The notes under the pieces: generated by a model | The model's input: only the letters and a program-made list of their open reading frames with translations | What the model was told of the DNA's origin: nothing | The model's database searches: none | Part shown: in pieces, positions 1 to 8,350 of the stretch | How positions within the stretch are numbered: position 1 is the first letter of the stretch | Layout: the number at the start of each line of letters is the position of its first letter | Origin: Lysinibacillus sp. FJAT-14745 | Lineage (GTDB): Bacteria > Bacillota > Bacilli > Bacillales_A > Planococcaceae | DNA length: 32,602 nt | NCBI RefSeq assembly: GCF_001275675.1 | Contig: NZ_LITM01000015.1 | Span: 42,468-75,069 of the forward strand | Reading direction: 5' to 3' | Position numbers and translations under genes: made by a program

Positions 1-292
1 GTTTTTTCCTTCGTTTACGTTTAGAAACAGGTCGTTGATTTTGTCACCCACGACTTTTGGTGATGAGCCATATTATTACCTCGTGATGTAATATATGTAA
101 ATTTTATCATAAAAAAAGCCTTAGTGGCATCATACGCTACAGCAAACTAATGTACAATATGTATATTAAACGAAAATAGAGCGATTTAATCTTATATAAG
201 GGTATAGGAATAGAGGATAAATAGTTATTTATAGAGTCTGGTCTAACCTGCCCCGTTAATTAAAAAGAGCTGAATATGCAACTCAATGATCT

Positions 293-511
293 TCAAGTAA
301 AGCCTCCGTTACTCACCCTTGCCCAGCCAGCACTTTTCCCAAAGAGACGCCCTATTTTCTCAAAAGGCAATTCACTAAAGGTACGGAGTGAAAATACTTC
401 CTTATATGGTTCATCCATCGAGTGAAGAAACTGATTTGATATGATGCACCACAATCTATTAGCTGGCGATTTTTTAAAATAATCGCCAGTTATTTTAATT
501 TTCCGGAGCAC
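293..511 (-). pseudogene. ECF sigma factor, region 4 remnant
   Basis: The reading frame opens with GTG at 511 and gives 72 residues. Residues from about 35 onward (YKEVFSLRTFSELPFEKIG, then RLFGKSAGWARV) match sigma-70 region 4, the helix-turn-helix that contacts the -35 element in ECF sigma factors. Region 2 is absent, and the frame stops right after the recognition helix instead of continuing with the usual basic tail. The first 30 residues do not look like any sigma domain. I read this as a decayed C-terminal fragment of an ECF sigma gene. No anti-sigma gene lies beside it. The family call rests on a short but characteristic motif. Confidence 0.55.
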
Positions 512-543
512 ATACTAAACCGATTCCCCTTCAATCACTCTTC

Positions 544-648
544 TTACTGCCCTCCTAATTTTCTATAAGCAACTACACCTCCGACTGTACCTACAACTGC
601 TGCCTTGATAGGATTAATTGAAAAAATTAATGAATTACTGTAAGTCAT
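544..648 (-). CDS. possible 34-residue small hydrophobic peptide
   Basis: An ATG at 648 opens 34 codons ending with TAA at 544-546. The peptide has a hydrophobic stretch with small-residue spacing (AAVVGTVGGVVAY) followed by a basic end (RKLGGQ), so it could be a single-pass membrane peptide. No good Shine-Dalgarno sequence precedes the ATG and an in-frame stop lies two codons upstream. It may instead be the C-terminal stub of a lost gene, like the sigma remnant beside it. I do not recognise it. Confidence 0.25.
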   Translation of the reverse strand: MTYSNSLIFSINPIKAAVVGTVGGVVAYRKLGGQ

Positions 649-708
649 TTCTCATTTGAAAGTTCTACTTTTTTATTAAATTGCTAGGAAGATAGATTTA
701 ATCTATAT

Positions 709-800
709 TTGATAAACTGATACTTATTATCAATATTTAATAATATTTAAATATTCAGATATTCGAATTAGTCCCCTTGTGATAAATTGGAAATATCACA
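709..800. promoter_or_regulatory. operator-like sites upstream of the protease gene: Fur-like box and a second palindrome
   Basis: Positions 718-732 read TGATACTTATTATCA. This is the Bacillus Fur 7-1-7 consensus (TGATAAT-N-ATTATCA) with one mismatch. Positions 778-800 hold a second inverted repeat, TGTGATA-N9-TATCACA. Between them, 739-747 reads AATAATATT, which fits the loose ScoC consensus RATANTATY but could be chance in AT-rich DNA. I see no clear -35/-10 pair. Binding is inferred from sequence only. Confidence 0.4.
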
Positions 801-846
801 TTAAACTGAAAAGTGTGACAATTAAAGGCGGAGGGGGAAATGAGAT

Positions 847-3800
847 TTGAAAAAGTTTAAGTTTACGAAATTCTTAAGTAGTATTCTAGCTTTCGTTATG
901 GTGCTTTCTCTATTGGTTCCATTGTCGAGTGCTAGTGCTGAAGAATCGAAACCATTCAAGCAGGATAGTCAAAGTGAAAGTATAATTCAACTAAAGGCGG
1001 CTATCGCTGAACAGCTAAGCTTATCTAAAGATGGTCCAACTCTTCACGAAAGCTTACAAAATGTATCAGGCAATCAAGATGTTGCAGTCATCATTCATTT
1101 ATCTGAAAAGCCTGTGGCACTAGAGCAAGGAATGAGCGAAGTCAAAGGCCAAAAATTCTCTAATGCCCGAGCAAATGAAGTTCGTTCAAATGTAAAAGCA
1201 CAACAAGCAAAAGTTAAAAAAGAGTTAGCTACTAAAAAAGTTCAGATGACTCAAGGATACACATTTGATACTGTTTTAAACGGTTTTGCTGCAACTGTGA
1301 AAGCAAATGATCTCCCGAAACTGCTTACTGTAGAAGGAATTACATTAATCGAACCTGATGCAATTGTTTACGCATCAGAAGATAATACGATGAAATCATC
1401 GGAACTTATTAAGGAAGATCAATTAGAAGCTAAAATGAATACAAGTAATTCTTTCCTTGGCATCGAACAGCTTTGGAAGGAAGGAATTGAAGGACAAGGA
1501 ATAAAAGTAGCAGTATTAGATACTGGTATTGATGCAGATCACCCTGAGTTTGCTGGAATTTACAAAGGTGGAAAAAACTTTATTCCAAATTCAGCAACTT
1601 ACACGAAGCCTCGGGCAGATTACGATGCATCGGAAACATTGCCTTCGGAGCGTCCAGTTGGGACACCTGAATTTAATGAAAAGGGAAGCTCGTTCTATAC
1701 TTCTCACGGTACACATGTTGCTGGAACAATTGCAGCAATCGGTGCTAACGAATTCGGTATTAAAGGAATTGCTCCAAAAGTAGACCTATATGCTTACCGT
1801 GTTCTTGGGGCGTACGGAAGTGGAGCTACATCTGGTATTGTTAAAGCAATTGAAACTGCTGTAATAGAAAAAATGGACGTTATCAACCTTTCACTTGGCG
1901 GGGGAGCTAACTCTGAAACGGATGCTGGTTCATTTGCTATTAATAATGCAATGATGGCTGGAACAATCGGAGTAATTGCAACTGGGAACGATGGTCCAAA
2001 TCGCGGAACAATGGGCACGCCTGCAACCGCTCGTTTAGGAATTGCTGTTGGTAACACATCAAATCCCGAAACAATGTATAACGGGGAAGTGAATGTTAAA
2101 GTTGGCAACTACAACTTAACAAAACAGCTTCCATTAATGGGAACGACTTTTGCGAAAAATTTAGCAACACAGCTTCAAGGAGAATTTGACCTAGTTGCTG
2201 TTCCTGGAAACGGGGAAGTAAAAGACTTTGAAGGAATTAATGTAAAAGGTAAAGTGGCATTGATTTCTCGTGGCAGTATCGCATTCGTTGATAAAATTGC
2301 GAATGCAAAGGCAAATGGAGCAGTCGCAACAATTATTCATAACTTTGCCGGTGGAACGAATGCACCGAACATTTCAGGCACATTCCTTGGTGATTCATTT
2401 GAATTTCTACCAACATTTGATATGTCCCAAACGGATGGCGATGCAATTCGCGCTGCATTAGCAGGCGGAGCCGGAAAAGTAAGCTTTAGTAAATTTGCTT
2501 CCACAAAGACACTGGGAGATGATGTAAACTCTTCAAGTTCACGTGGACCATCTACACCAAACTTTGATATTAAACCAGATGTAAGTGCACCTGGAACAAA
2601 CATTATGTCAACGATTCCAATGTATAAAAGGGATTTCCCTAATGCAGATTATGGGGAAGCATATGGCCGTAAAACAGGAACTTCTATGGCAACACCACAT
2701 ATTGCAGGTATTGCTGCATTAGTTAAACAAGCAAATCCTGATTGGAACGCGTTCGATGTAAAAGTGGCGCTTTCTAATACAGCAAAGGTTTTAGATAAAA
2801 CAAAATACGATGTGTTTTCTCAGGGTGCAGGGCGTGTAAATGCTTATGCAGCAGCTCATCCGGAAATTCTTGCCTATGCTCTTGATAGCGCAATTTTAGA
2901 TGGAACTGGTGCAGTTACAGAAAACTTGAAAGGTACAGTTACTTTCGGTCCACAATCACTTAAAGACCGGGATATTTCTGTAACGAAACAAGTTTTAGTA
3001 AAAGATATTAAAGGGAACGGCGGCAATTATAACGTATCAATTGATGTGACAAAAACATTTGGTGATGCAACGGTTACAGTAGATCAGCCGACATTTAATC
3101 TAGTTGGTGAGCAAGTTTTAAATATTACATTAACTGCTTCACAAGCTACGGCACCAAAAGGCTCTGAAATACTAGGGTATATTTACATCAGCGGTGGAGC
3201 TACAGAAATTTCATTGCCGTTCGCAGCTGATTTTGGTGGCGCGGCAGTAACTGAACTTAAAGATTTTAAGATTACAGAAACAGACCTATCCTTTAACGGA
3301 GATGGAGTGAAAGACTCAGCTGTACTTTCATTCACATTAACTGGAGATGTAACAACTAATTTTATCGAGCTTTGGGATATTATGAATCCTAAAGGTGGAG
3401 AATACGGAGACGGCTACATTGGTTATCTACATGCAGGTACCGCGCTAAGAAAAGGCTCTTATACGCTGAATGTTGGTGGGCAGTACAAACCATGGGGATC
3501 AAACCCTGCCACAACGATTCCAGATGGTCTGTATACAATTGACTTCACTGGTCTTGCAGCATCAGGAGTAGTTTCCGATTATGTTGGACCAATTGTCGTG
3601 AAAACGACAAAACCAAAAATTACTGGTTCAGTAGCTAAAGGTGTCGCTACAGGACAGGTAACAGATAAGTATATCGACTACAATGAAGAGTTATATTTAC
3701 ACGGTTTAAATTACAATTTAAATGATAAATTAAAAGCTTCCTATATTTCGACGGTAAATGGTGAAGTACAAGCGCCAGTTGCCTTTGAATTAAATCAAGA

Positions 3801-4551
3801 CGGTAGCTTCACATTCCCAGTAACAGCAGAAACTAATGCTGTATCAGTAATAATTAAAGACGCTGCCGGGAATGTTGGTGAAGCAAAGATATATGAAAAA
3901 GAAGGAGTAGAACCAGTAGTAGCACTTTCTGTAAATCCAACTAAGCTAGACCTAACAGCTGGAGAAACTGCACAACTTACGGTAACAGAAACGTCAACGC
4001 CTGCAGAAGGTGATGCAACAAAGGAAGACGTAACTTCAAAAGCTACTTATGTTGTTGGAGATAAAAATGTTGCAACAATAGTAAATGGATTAGTAACTGC
4101 AGTAGGTGAGGGCACGACTACAATTACTATTTCATACGGTGATCATGAAGTTACTGTAAATGTTACAGTTAAAGCATCTGTTGTAAAAGAACCAATAGTA
4201 ACACTAGAAATTGACCAAGCTCAGGTTGAAACTAGAATAGGTAAAGAAGTTACAGTTAAGATTACTGAAGTAACTACTTTTGATGGTAAAACAACAGAAA
4301 AAGATGTTACAAAGCTTGCAACCTACAAAGTAGCGAATGATAAAATAGCTTCAGTAAAAGCAGGAGCTGTAAAAGGAAAAGGTCAAGGTAATACGACGAT
4401 TACGGTAACGTATGGTGAGCACACTCTAACATTTGATGTGTTGGTTGTAAAGCCAGGGAATGACAATGGTAATGGCAACGGCAATGGCAATGGCAATGGT
4501 AATGGAAACGGTAATAAAAATAATAATGAAGTTACCGAGGATGAGTTATAA
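847..4551 (+). CDS. secreted S8 subtilisin-family serine protease with PA, FlgD-like and two Ig-like (Big_2) domains
   Basis: This is an extracellular endopeptidase of 1,234 residues. The start is TTG at 847, placed behind GGAGGGGG (830-837); the nearby ATG at 840 is out of frame. The signal peptide has a KKFKFTKF basic end and probably cleaves after ASA at residue 31. An inhibitor I9-type propeptide follows (about 65-175). The S8 triad is Asp225 (VAVLDTGID), His287 (SHGTHVAG) and Ser613 (GTSMATP). A PA domain is inserted before the catalytic serine (about 395-495), as in lactocepin and Vpr-like enzymes. Downstream come Fn3/FlgD-like sheets and two Ig-like repeats (about 1025-1115 and 1120-1200). 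The C-terminus is a Gly-Asn repeat ending in acidic residues. There is no LPXTG motif or SLH domain, so the protein is probably released. The substrate is unknown. Confidence 0.93.
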   Translation: MKKFKFTKFLSSILAFVMVLSLLVPLSSASAEESKPFKQDSQSESIIQLKAAIAEQLSLSKDGPTLHESLQNVSGNQDVAVIIHLSEKPVALEQGMSEVKGQKFSNARANEVRSNVKAQQAKVKKELATKKVQMTQGYTFDTVLNGFAATVKANDLPKLLTVEGITLIEPDAIVYASEDNTMKSSELIKEDQLEAKMNTSNSFLGIEQLWKEGIEGQGIKVAVLDTGIDADHPEFAGIYKGGKNFIPNSATYTKPRADYDASETLPSERPVGTPEFNEKGSSFYTSHGTHVAGTIAAIGANEFGIKGIAPKVDLYAYRVLGAYGSGATSGIVKAIETAVIEKMDVINLSLGGGANSETDAGSFAINNAMMAGTIGVIATGNDGPNRGTMGTPATARLGIAVGNTSNPETMYNGEVNVKVGNYNLTKQLPLMGTTFAKNLATQLQGEFDLVAVPGNGEVKDFEGINVKGKVALISRGSIAFVDKIANAKANGAVATIIHNFAGGTNAPNISGTFLGDSFEFLPTFDMSQTDGDAIRAALAGGAGKVSFSKFASTKTLGDDVNSSSSRGPSTPNFDIKPDVSAPGTNIMSTIPMYKRDFPNADYGEAYGRKTGTSMATPHIAGIAALVKQANPDWNAFDVKVALSNTAKVLDKTKYDVFSQGAGRVNAYAAAHPEILAYALDSAILDGTGAVTENLKGTVTFGPQSLKDRDISVTKQVLVKDIKGNGGNYNVSIDVTKTFGDATVTVDQPTFNLVGEQVLNITLTASQATAPKGSEILGYIYISGGATEISLPFAADFGGAAVTELKDFKITETDLSFNGDGVKDSAVLSFTLTGDVTTNFIELWDIMNPKGGEYGDGYIGYLHAGTALRKGSYTLNVGGQYKPWGSNPATTIPDGLYTIDFTGLAASGVVSDYVGPIVVKTTKPKITGSVAKGVATGQVTDKYIDYNEELYLHGLNYNLNDKLKASYISTVNGEVQAPVAFELNQDGSFTFPVTAETNAVSVIIKDAAGNVGEAKIYEKEGVEPVVALSVNPTKLDLTAGETAQLTVTETSTPAEGDATKEDVTSKATYVVGDKNVATIVNGLVTAVGEGTTTITISYGDHEVTVNVTVKASVVKEPIVTLEIDQAQVETRIGKEVTVKITEVTTFDGKTTEKDVTKLATYKVANDKIASVKAGAVKGKGQGNTTITVTYGEHTLTFDVLVVKPGNDNGNGNGNGNGNGNGNGNKNNNEVTEDEL
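4467..4516 (+). repeat. GGTAAT/GGCAAC hexanucleotide microsatellite encoding a Gly-Asn tail
   Basis: About eight tandem six-base units (GGYAAY) encode alternating Gly-Asn at the C-terminus of the protease. A repeat like this can change length by slippage in whole Gly-Asn units without shifting frame, so tail length may vary between strains. Confidence 0.8.
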
Positions 4552-4567
4552 TTAATTTCAGTTCAAG

Positions 4568-4604
4568 CAAAAAGAGAAATTGCACAGTGCAATTTCTCTT
4601 TTTG
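4568..4604 (+). terminator. Rho-independent terminator after the protease gene
   Basis: A perfect 12-base stem (GAGAAATTGCAC/GTGCAATTTCTC) with a tiny loop is followed by a T run. A-runs on the left make it potentially bidirectional. Confidence 0.9.
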
Positions 4605-5106
4605 TATTAGCTCAAAGACATAATTTCGAATATTCTTGCTCAGATGAGGCTGGAAGTTTGTGTCAGTGCTAGTTGGTCACATCACTCATGGAACAATCCT
4701 TGAAGTCGGGACTTGCTATGGCGTAAGCAGTGCTTGGATTCTTTCTACCGTTGCACCATCAGTGGATCATGCAAAGGGAAAAATCGATGCTACTGTTCAA
4801 ACAGTTTGTTATCAGCAGGTAGAATTTTTAGTAGGTGACTGGAAAGAAGCGATAGCAAAAAGTCCTTTTCAATTAATTTTTGCTGATGCAGCTGCTGCTA
4901 AAATAATTGAAGGTGTACAACTATTGGAAGCATTAGCTGTTGGAGGTATGTTAGTAATGGACGATTTTACGCCAGAAGAATGGAGAGGGAAACCTGATAA
5001 GGTCAGGGATTTTTGGTTAAATCATAAGGTAATAAGAGCCGTAGAAATTTATTTAACAGCAACATCCTCTGCTATTCTCGCAACTAAGCTGAAAGGAAAA
5101 GATTAA
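4604..5106 (+). pseudogene. class I SAM-dependent O-methyltransferase, 5'-truncated and frameshifted
   Basis: The longest frame starts at GTG 4660 and encodes 148 residues. It has SAM motif I (ILEVGTCYGVSSAWI), an acidic ribose-contact region (VDHAK), the motif DLIFADAAA-type strand (FQLIFADAAAAK) and VMDDFTPEEW, as in YrrM/CCoAOMT-like O-methyltransferases. The frame two bases earlier, about 4610-4660, reads AQRHNFEYSCSDEAGSL, which is plausible N-terminal sequence of the same family. One frameshift near 4658-4662 therefore separates the two parts. Everything further upstream is replaced by the protease terminator, so about a quarter of the protein, including the N-terminal helices, is missing. 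The gene is probably inactive. Confidence 0.72.
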
Positions 5107-5163
5107 TCCAAGTAAAGAATCCATGCATATTATATAATGATTTCTTTATGAAGAGGTGAATCA

Positions 5164-6348
5164 TTGGAGAACATGCCAGATGGTTATTCTTATGTTCCGC
5201 AGCCTATTCGGAAAGATGGGGCGGGGTGGGTTGATAAAGGGCCGAGAGATATTATGAGGGATCTGGAGAACCCCGATATGCTTGTCCCTCCAAAAACAGA
5301 TGCTGGACTTGTACCGAATTTAAAATTCTCTTTTTCTGATACGCATATGGTTTTAAAAAATGGCGGTTGGTCTCGAGAAGTTACTGCTCGTGATTTGCCA
5401 ATTGCCACTACATTAGCAGGTGTCAATATGAGTTTGACACCTGGTGGAGTACGTGAGCTACATTGGCATCAACAAGCAGAATGGTCGTATATGCTTCTTG
5501 GTCATGCACGCATTACAGCAGTCGATCAAAATGGACGTAATTTTATTGCCGATGTAGGACCGGGGGATTTATGGTATTTCCCTCCAGGAATTCCGCATTC
5601 GATACAAGGTCTTGAAGATGGTTGTGAATTTTTGCTAGTGTTTGACGATGGGCATTTCTCAGATCTTAGTACATTTTCAATATCTGATTGGTTTGCTCAT
5701 ACGCCTAAAGATGTACTGTCCTCCAATTTTGGTGTTCCTATTAGCGCTTTTAAACATATCCCGAAAGAACAGGTTTATATTTATCAAGATAAGGTTCCGG
5801 GACCTCTAGACACCCAAAAAGTGCAATCACCATACGGTACAGTCCCTCAAACCTTCAAACATAGCCTGCTTGCACAAACTCCCATTAAAACTCCTGGTGG
5901 CAGTGTCAGAATTGTGGATTCGACAAACTTTCCTATTTCTAAAAATATCGCCGCAGCACTTGTCGAGATTAAGCCTGGTGCAATGAGAGAGCTACATTGG
6001 CACCCAAATAATGATGAATGGCAATATTACCTTCAAGGAAAAGGGCGTAAGACAGTGTTTACAGCAAACGGTGTGGCTAGAACGTTCGATTACCGTGCAG
6101 GAGATGTAGGGTACGTGCCGTTTGCAAATGGTCACTACATTGAGAATACTGGCACTGAGACATTATGGTTCCTAGAAATGTTTAAAAGTGATAGATTCCA
6201 GGATGTTTCGTTAAATCAATGGCTGGCTCTTACTCCATCTGAGCTAGTACAAAGCAATTTAAATATTGGTCCTGAACTTCTTAACGTATTAAGAAAGGAA
6301 AAGTGGCCGGTTGTAAAATATCCCGGATTTTCTTATTATCCAAAGTGA
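5164..6348 (+). CDS. oxalate decarboxylase family bicupin with an altered active-site lid (SDLST)
   Basis: The family converts oxalate to formate and CO2 with manganese. TTG at 5164 has GAGGTG six bases upstream, so it is preferred over ATG 5173. The 394-residue product aligns to B. subtilis OxdC (recalled sequence) with a constant offset of +5. Site 1 is His100, His102, Glu106, His145 plus Arg97. Site 2 is His278, His280, Glu285, His324 plus Arg275 and Glu338. All metal ligands are present in both cupins. The N-terminal lid, SENST in OxdC, is Ser-Asp-Leu-Ser-Thr at 166-170, so the catalytic lid glutamate (Glu162 in OxdC) is aspartate. There is no signal peptide. It may be cytosolic or a spore-coat protein like OxdD. 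The gene stands alone and ends at a convergent terminator. Confidence 0.92.
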   Translation: MENMPDGYSYVPQPIRKDGAGWVDKGPRDIMRDLENPDMLVPPKTDAGLVPNLKFSFSDTHMVLKNGGWSREVTARDLPIATTLAGVNMSLTPGGVRELHWHQQAEWSYMLLGHARITAVDQNGRNFIADVGPGDLWYFPPGIPHSIQGLEDGCEFLLVFDDGHFSDLSTFSISDWFAHTPKDVLSSNFGVPISAFKHIPKEQVYIYQDKVPGPLDTQKVQSPYGTVPQTFKHSLLAQTPIKTPGGSVRIVDSTNFPISKNIAAALVEIKPGAMRELHWHPNNDEWQYYLQGKGRKTVFTANGVARTFDYRAGDVGYVPFANGHYIENTGTETLWFLEMFKSDRFQDVSLNQWLALTPSELVQSNLNIGPELLNVLRKEKWPVVKYPGFSYYPK

Positions 6349-6359
6349 GCGTATAGAAA

Positions 6360-6405
6360 AGCAGGTAGAAAAGATAAAAGATCTTATCTTTCCCACCTGC
6401 TTGTT
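6360..6405. terminator. terminator between convergent oxalate decarboxylase and MFS genes
   Basis: A long stem (GCAGGT-GAAAGATAAGA type, centred near 6381) is followed by TTGTTTTTA on the plus strand. It sits in the gap between two convergent genes and probably serves both. Confidence 0.8.
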
Positions 6406-6406
6406 T

Positions 6407-7558
6407 TTAATATTGATATTTATTTCTAGTAGCTAGCAGAATACCGATTGCTGGAATAGTACAAATAAGCATTGCTACAAATGATAGCCCAGGTGAAATC
6501 TCGTATAAATAGCCGCCTAAAAATGTAAGGATTGCTGTACTTAATCCCATTGCTAATGCTGAGTAAAGGCCTTGTGCATTCGGAATTTGCTCCTTCGGCA
6601 ATGTTTTTGTTAAATAACTGATAAAAGCAAAATGCGCGAGAGCAAAAGAAAATGCATGCAACGTTTGAGAAGCGATAAATACCCAGACATTAGGGAACAG
6701 ATAAATAAGTAGCCAACGTAGCGAAGAACCACTTGCTGCTAAAAGTAATAAGGAAGATGAGCGCCATTTATTAAATAGTGTATCAGCTTTCATAAAGTAT
6801 AAGATTTCGCAAATTACGGCGATATTAATAATCATCCCCATATAGAATGGATCAACATGTAAATCGCCTAAATATATATAGCCGTAGCTGTAATAAGAAG
6901 CATGTGCGCCTTGCAAGAGGATTACGATTAATAGAACAATAGGGAAACCTTTAATAGTCCATAATGTTTTCATCGACAATGATTTTGCACGTTGTTCTTT
7001 TGTCGGTACAACGAGTAACTCTTGTGGTGTAGCCATTTGCTGCATTAATAGCATACCGATCAGACCAACCACCATACTCCAAAAGATAATGTCATTGCCA
7101 AATGCACCTGTCAGCATACTAATAATTAATACTGCAATGACAAAGCCAACGGAACCATAGGAGCGGCTTTTACCATAGTGTACATTTCCATGCTGTACGA
7201 GCATTGCAGCACTACTTTCAACGGCAGGGAGCAGAGCTGGATAAAAAACGCTAAATAAAAGAGTAACGATAAGAAGCGAGATAAAGCTCGTGCTTGGTAT
7301 GTAAAGTAAAGTGGTGATTAGGGCACCTATTGCCAGAATAGTAGTGAGTCGTTTTTTATGCACATATTTTGCAAGCGTCGGGAAGAAAAATAGATTTGAA
7401 GTTGCACGTGCTAAAAGACCGCAGCCCATTATGACGCTAGCCTGTGAAACAGTAAGATGTTTGGCATCTACAAGCCAACCTGTCCAATAAGGTAAGAAAA
7501 TACCCCAAGTAAAGAAAAATGCAAAGAAATTTTGAGAAAGCCATCGTTGATTGTTCAT
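6407..7558 (-). CDS. MFS transporter, HcaT/phenylpropionate-permease-like
   Basis: The 383-residue protein has about 12 hydrophobic segments and begins MNNQRWLSQNFFAFFFTWG. Its short N-terminus, TWGIFLPYWTGWL opening helix and overall layout match the MFS_1-like family that includes E. coli HcaT and LacY relatives, which are proton-driven uptake carriers. GGAGG precedes the ATG at 7558. The gene is transcribed away from the YeiL-type regulator at 7658 across a 99-base gap that holds a palindromic operator, so the two are likely a regulator-target pair. The substrate cannot be read from the sequence. In E. coli this family takes aromatic acids, but many members have other substrates. Confidence 0.8.
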   Translation of the reverse strand: MNNQRWLSQNFFAFFFTWGIFLPYWTGWLVDAKHLTVSQASVIMGCGLLARATSNLFFFPTLAKYVHKKRLTTILAIGALITTLLYIPSTSFISLLIVTLLFSVFYPALLPAVESSAAMLVQHGNVHYGKSRSYGSVGFVIAVLIISMLTGAFGNDIIFWSMVVGLIGMLLMQQMATPQELLVVPTKEQRAKSLSMKTLWTIKGFPIVLLIVILLQGAHASYYSYGYIYLGDLHVDPFYMGMIINIAVICEILYFMKADTLFNKWRSSSLLLLAASGSSLRWLLIYLFPNVWVFIASQTLHAFSFALAHFAFISYLTKTLPKEQIPNAQGLYSALAMGLSTAILTFLGGYLYEISPGLSFVAMLICTIPAIGILLATRNKYQY

Positions 7559-7587
7559 AAATTTTACGTACCTCCAATTTAACTATG

Positions 7588-7636
7588 TTGAATAATAGCA
7601 TGTTCATCGATACAATAATGTGAGATATCTCACATT
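7588..7636 (+). promoter_or_regulatory. sigma-A promoter with a perfect Crp/Fnr-type operator at its start site
   Basis: On the plus strand, TTGAAT (7588-7593), a 17-base spacer and TACAAT (7611-7616) form a good sigma-A promoter for the regulator gene. Immediately downstream, 7617-7636 is the 20-base perfect palindrome AATGTGAGATATCTCACATT, which contains the Crp-type core TGTGA-N6-TCACA. On the minus strand, an extended -10 (TGCTATTAT, hexamer 7597-7592) places the MFS start near 7585 and the operator centre about 41 bases upstream, the classic class II activator position. The predicted outcome is autorepression of the regulator and activation of the transporter. Confidence 0.75.
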
Positions 7637-7657
7637 TTTCAAAGGAGAGAGTAAAAA

Positions 7658-8320
7658 ATGCATATACTGACAGCTGAGGAACGTTCATATTATCTCGATA
7701 AATATCCAATTGATGATTTTTTTTCTTTTGATATTGATCCATTTCTGGAAGTATGTAAGTTTGACAAAGGCGAATGGATTTTTCAAGAAGGATCATTTCC
7801 AGATACGTTATACTACATGATTGAAGGAAAAGCGAAAATATATATGACGCATAAAAATGGAAAGGTCTCGCTTATTGAATACCCAGAGGCACCGCGTTTT
7901 ATGGGAGAAATTGAGTTGCTTAATGAGGCGAGATATACGAAGGGGGTTCAGACTGTAACTGAGACGATTTGTTTTTCGATTACACAGTCCTGCAAAGAAA
8001 AGTTACTCACTGATGTACTATTTTTACGTAAACTTTGTGTGTTTTTAGGGGAAAAGGCGACTAAAATAACGTCAAAATATACACAAAATCAAGCATATCC
8101 ACTTGAAAATCGACTTGCAGCATTTATCCAATTATCGTCAGATCAAGGAATCTATAAAGAAAAGCATACGGAAATTTGTGAATATTTAGGGGTTTCCTAT
8201 CGACATTTATTATATGTACTTGCACAATTTTGCGAAGAAAAAATTTTAGAGAAGAAAAAGAATGGCTATCACATTATGAATAGAAAGCGTCTTTCCGAAC
8301 TGGCACAGGAGATACAGTGA
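7658..8320 (+). CDS. yeiL: Crp/Fnr-family transcriptional regulator, YeiL type
   Basis: The 220-residue regulator has an N-terminal cyclic-nucleotide-binding-type beta roll (about 30-115), a dimer helix and a C-terminal helix-turn-helix (about 170-190, YLGVSYRHLLYVLAQF). The runs LFLRKLCVFL, TQNQAYPLENRLAAFI and YLGVSYRHLLYVLAQF closely match E. coli YeiL as I recall it. The phosphate-binding cassette lacks the Arg-Ser pair needed for cAMP (it reads GEIELLNEARYTKGVQ), so cAMP is unlikely to be the ligand. There are six cysteines (33, 105, 112, 127, 174, 192) but no Fnr-type N-terminal cluster. AAGGAGAG precedes the ATG. The operator overlapping its start site suggests negative autoregulation. 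Confidence 0.85.
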   Translation: MHILTAEERSYYLDKYPIDDFFSFDIDPFLEVCKFDKGEWIFQEGSFPDTLYYMIEGKAKIYMTHKNGKVSLIEYPEAPRFMGEIELLNEARYTKGVQTVTETICFSITQSCKEKLLTDVLFLRKLCVFLGEKATKITSKYTQNQAYPLENRLAAFIQLSSDQGIYKEKHTEICEYLGVSYRHLLYVLAQFCEEKILEKKKNGYHIMNRKRLSELAQEIQ

Positions 8321-8350
8321 GGATACTACAGCTTATTGTATTCACTTTTT
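8316..8350. terminator. weak terminator between convergent genes
   Basis: GTGA-GATAC and GTATTCAC form an imperfect stem, followed by seven Ts on the plus strand, at the end of the regulator gene. Confidence 0.4.

Noticed and set aside
4450..4551. LPXTG or SLH wall anchor on the protease
   Set aside because: The tail is Gly-Asn repeats followed by NEVTEDEL, with no sorting motif, hydrophobic segment or SLH repeat.
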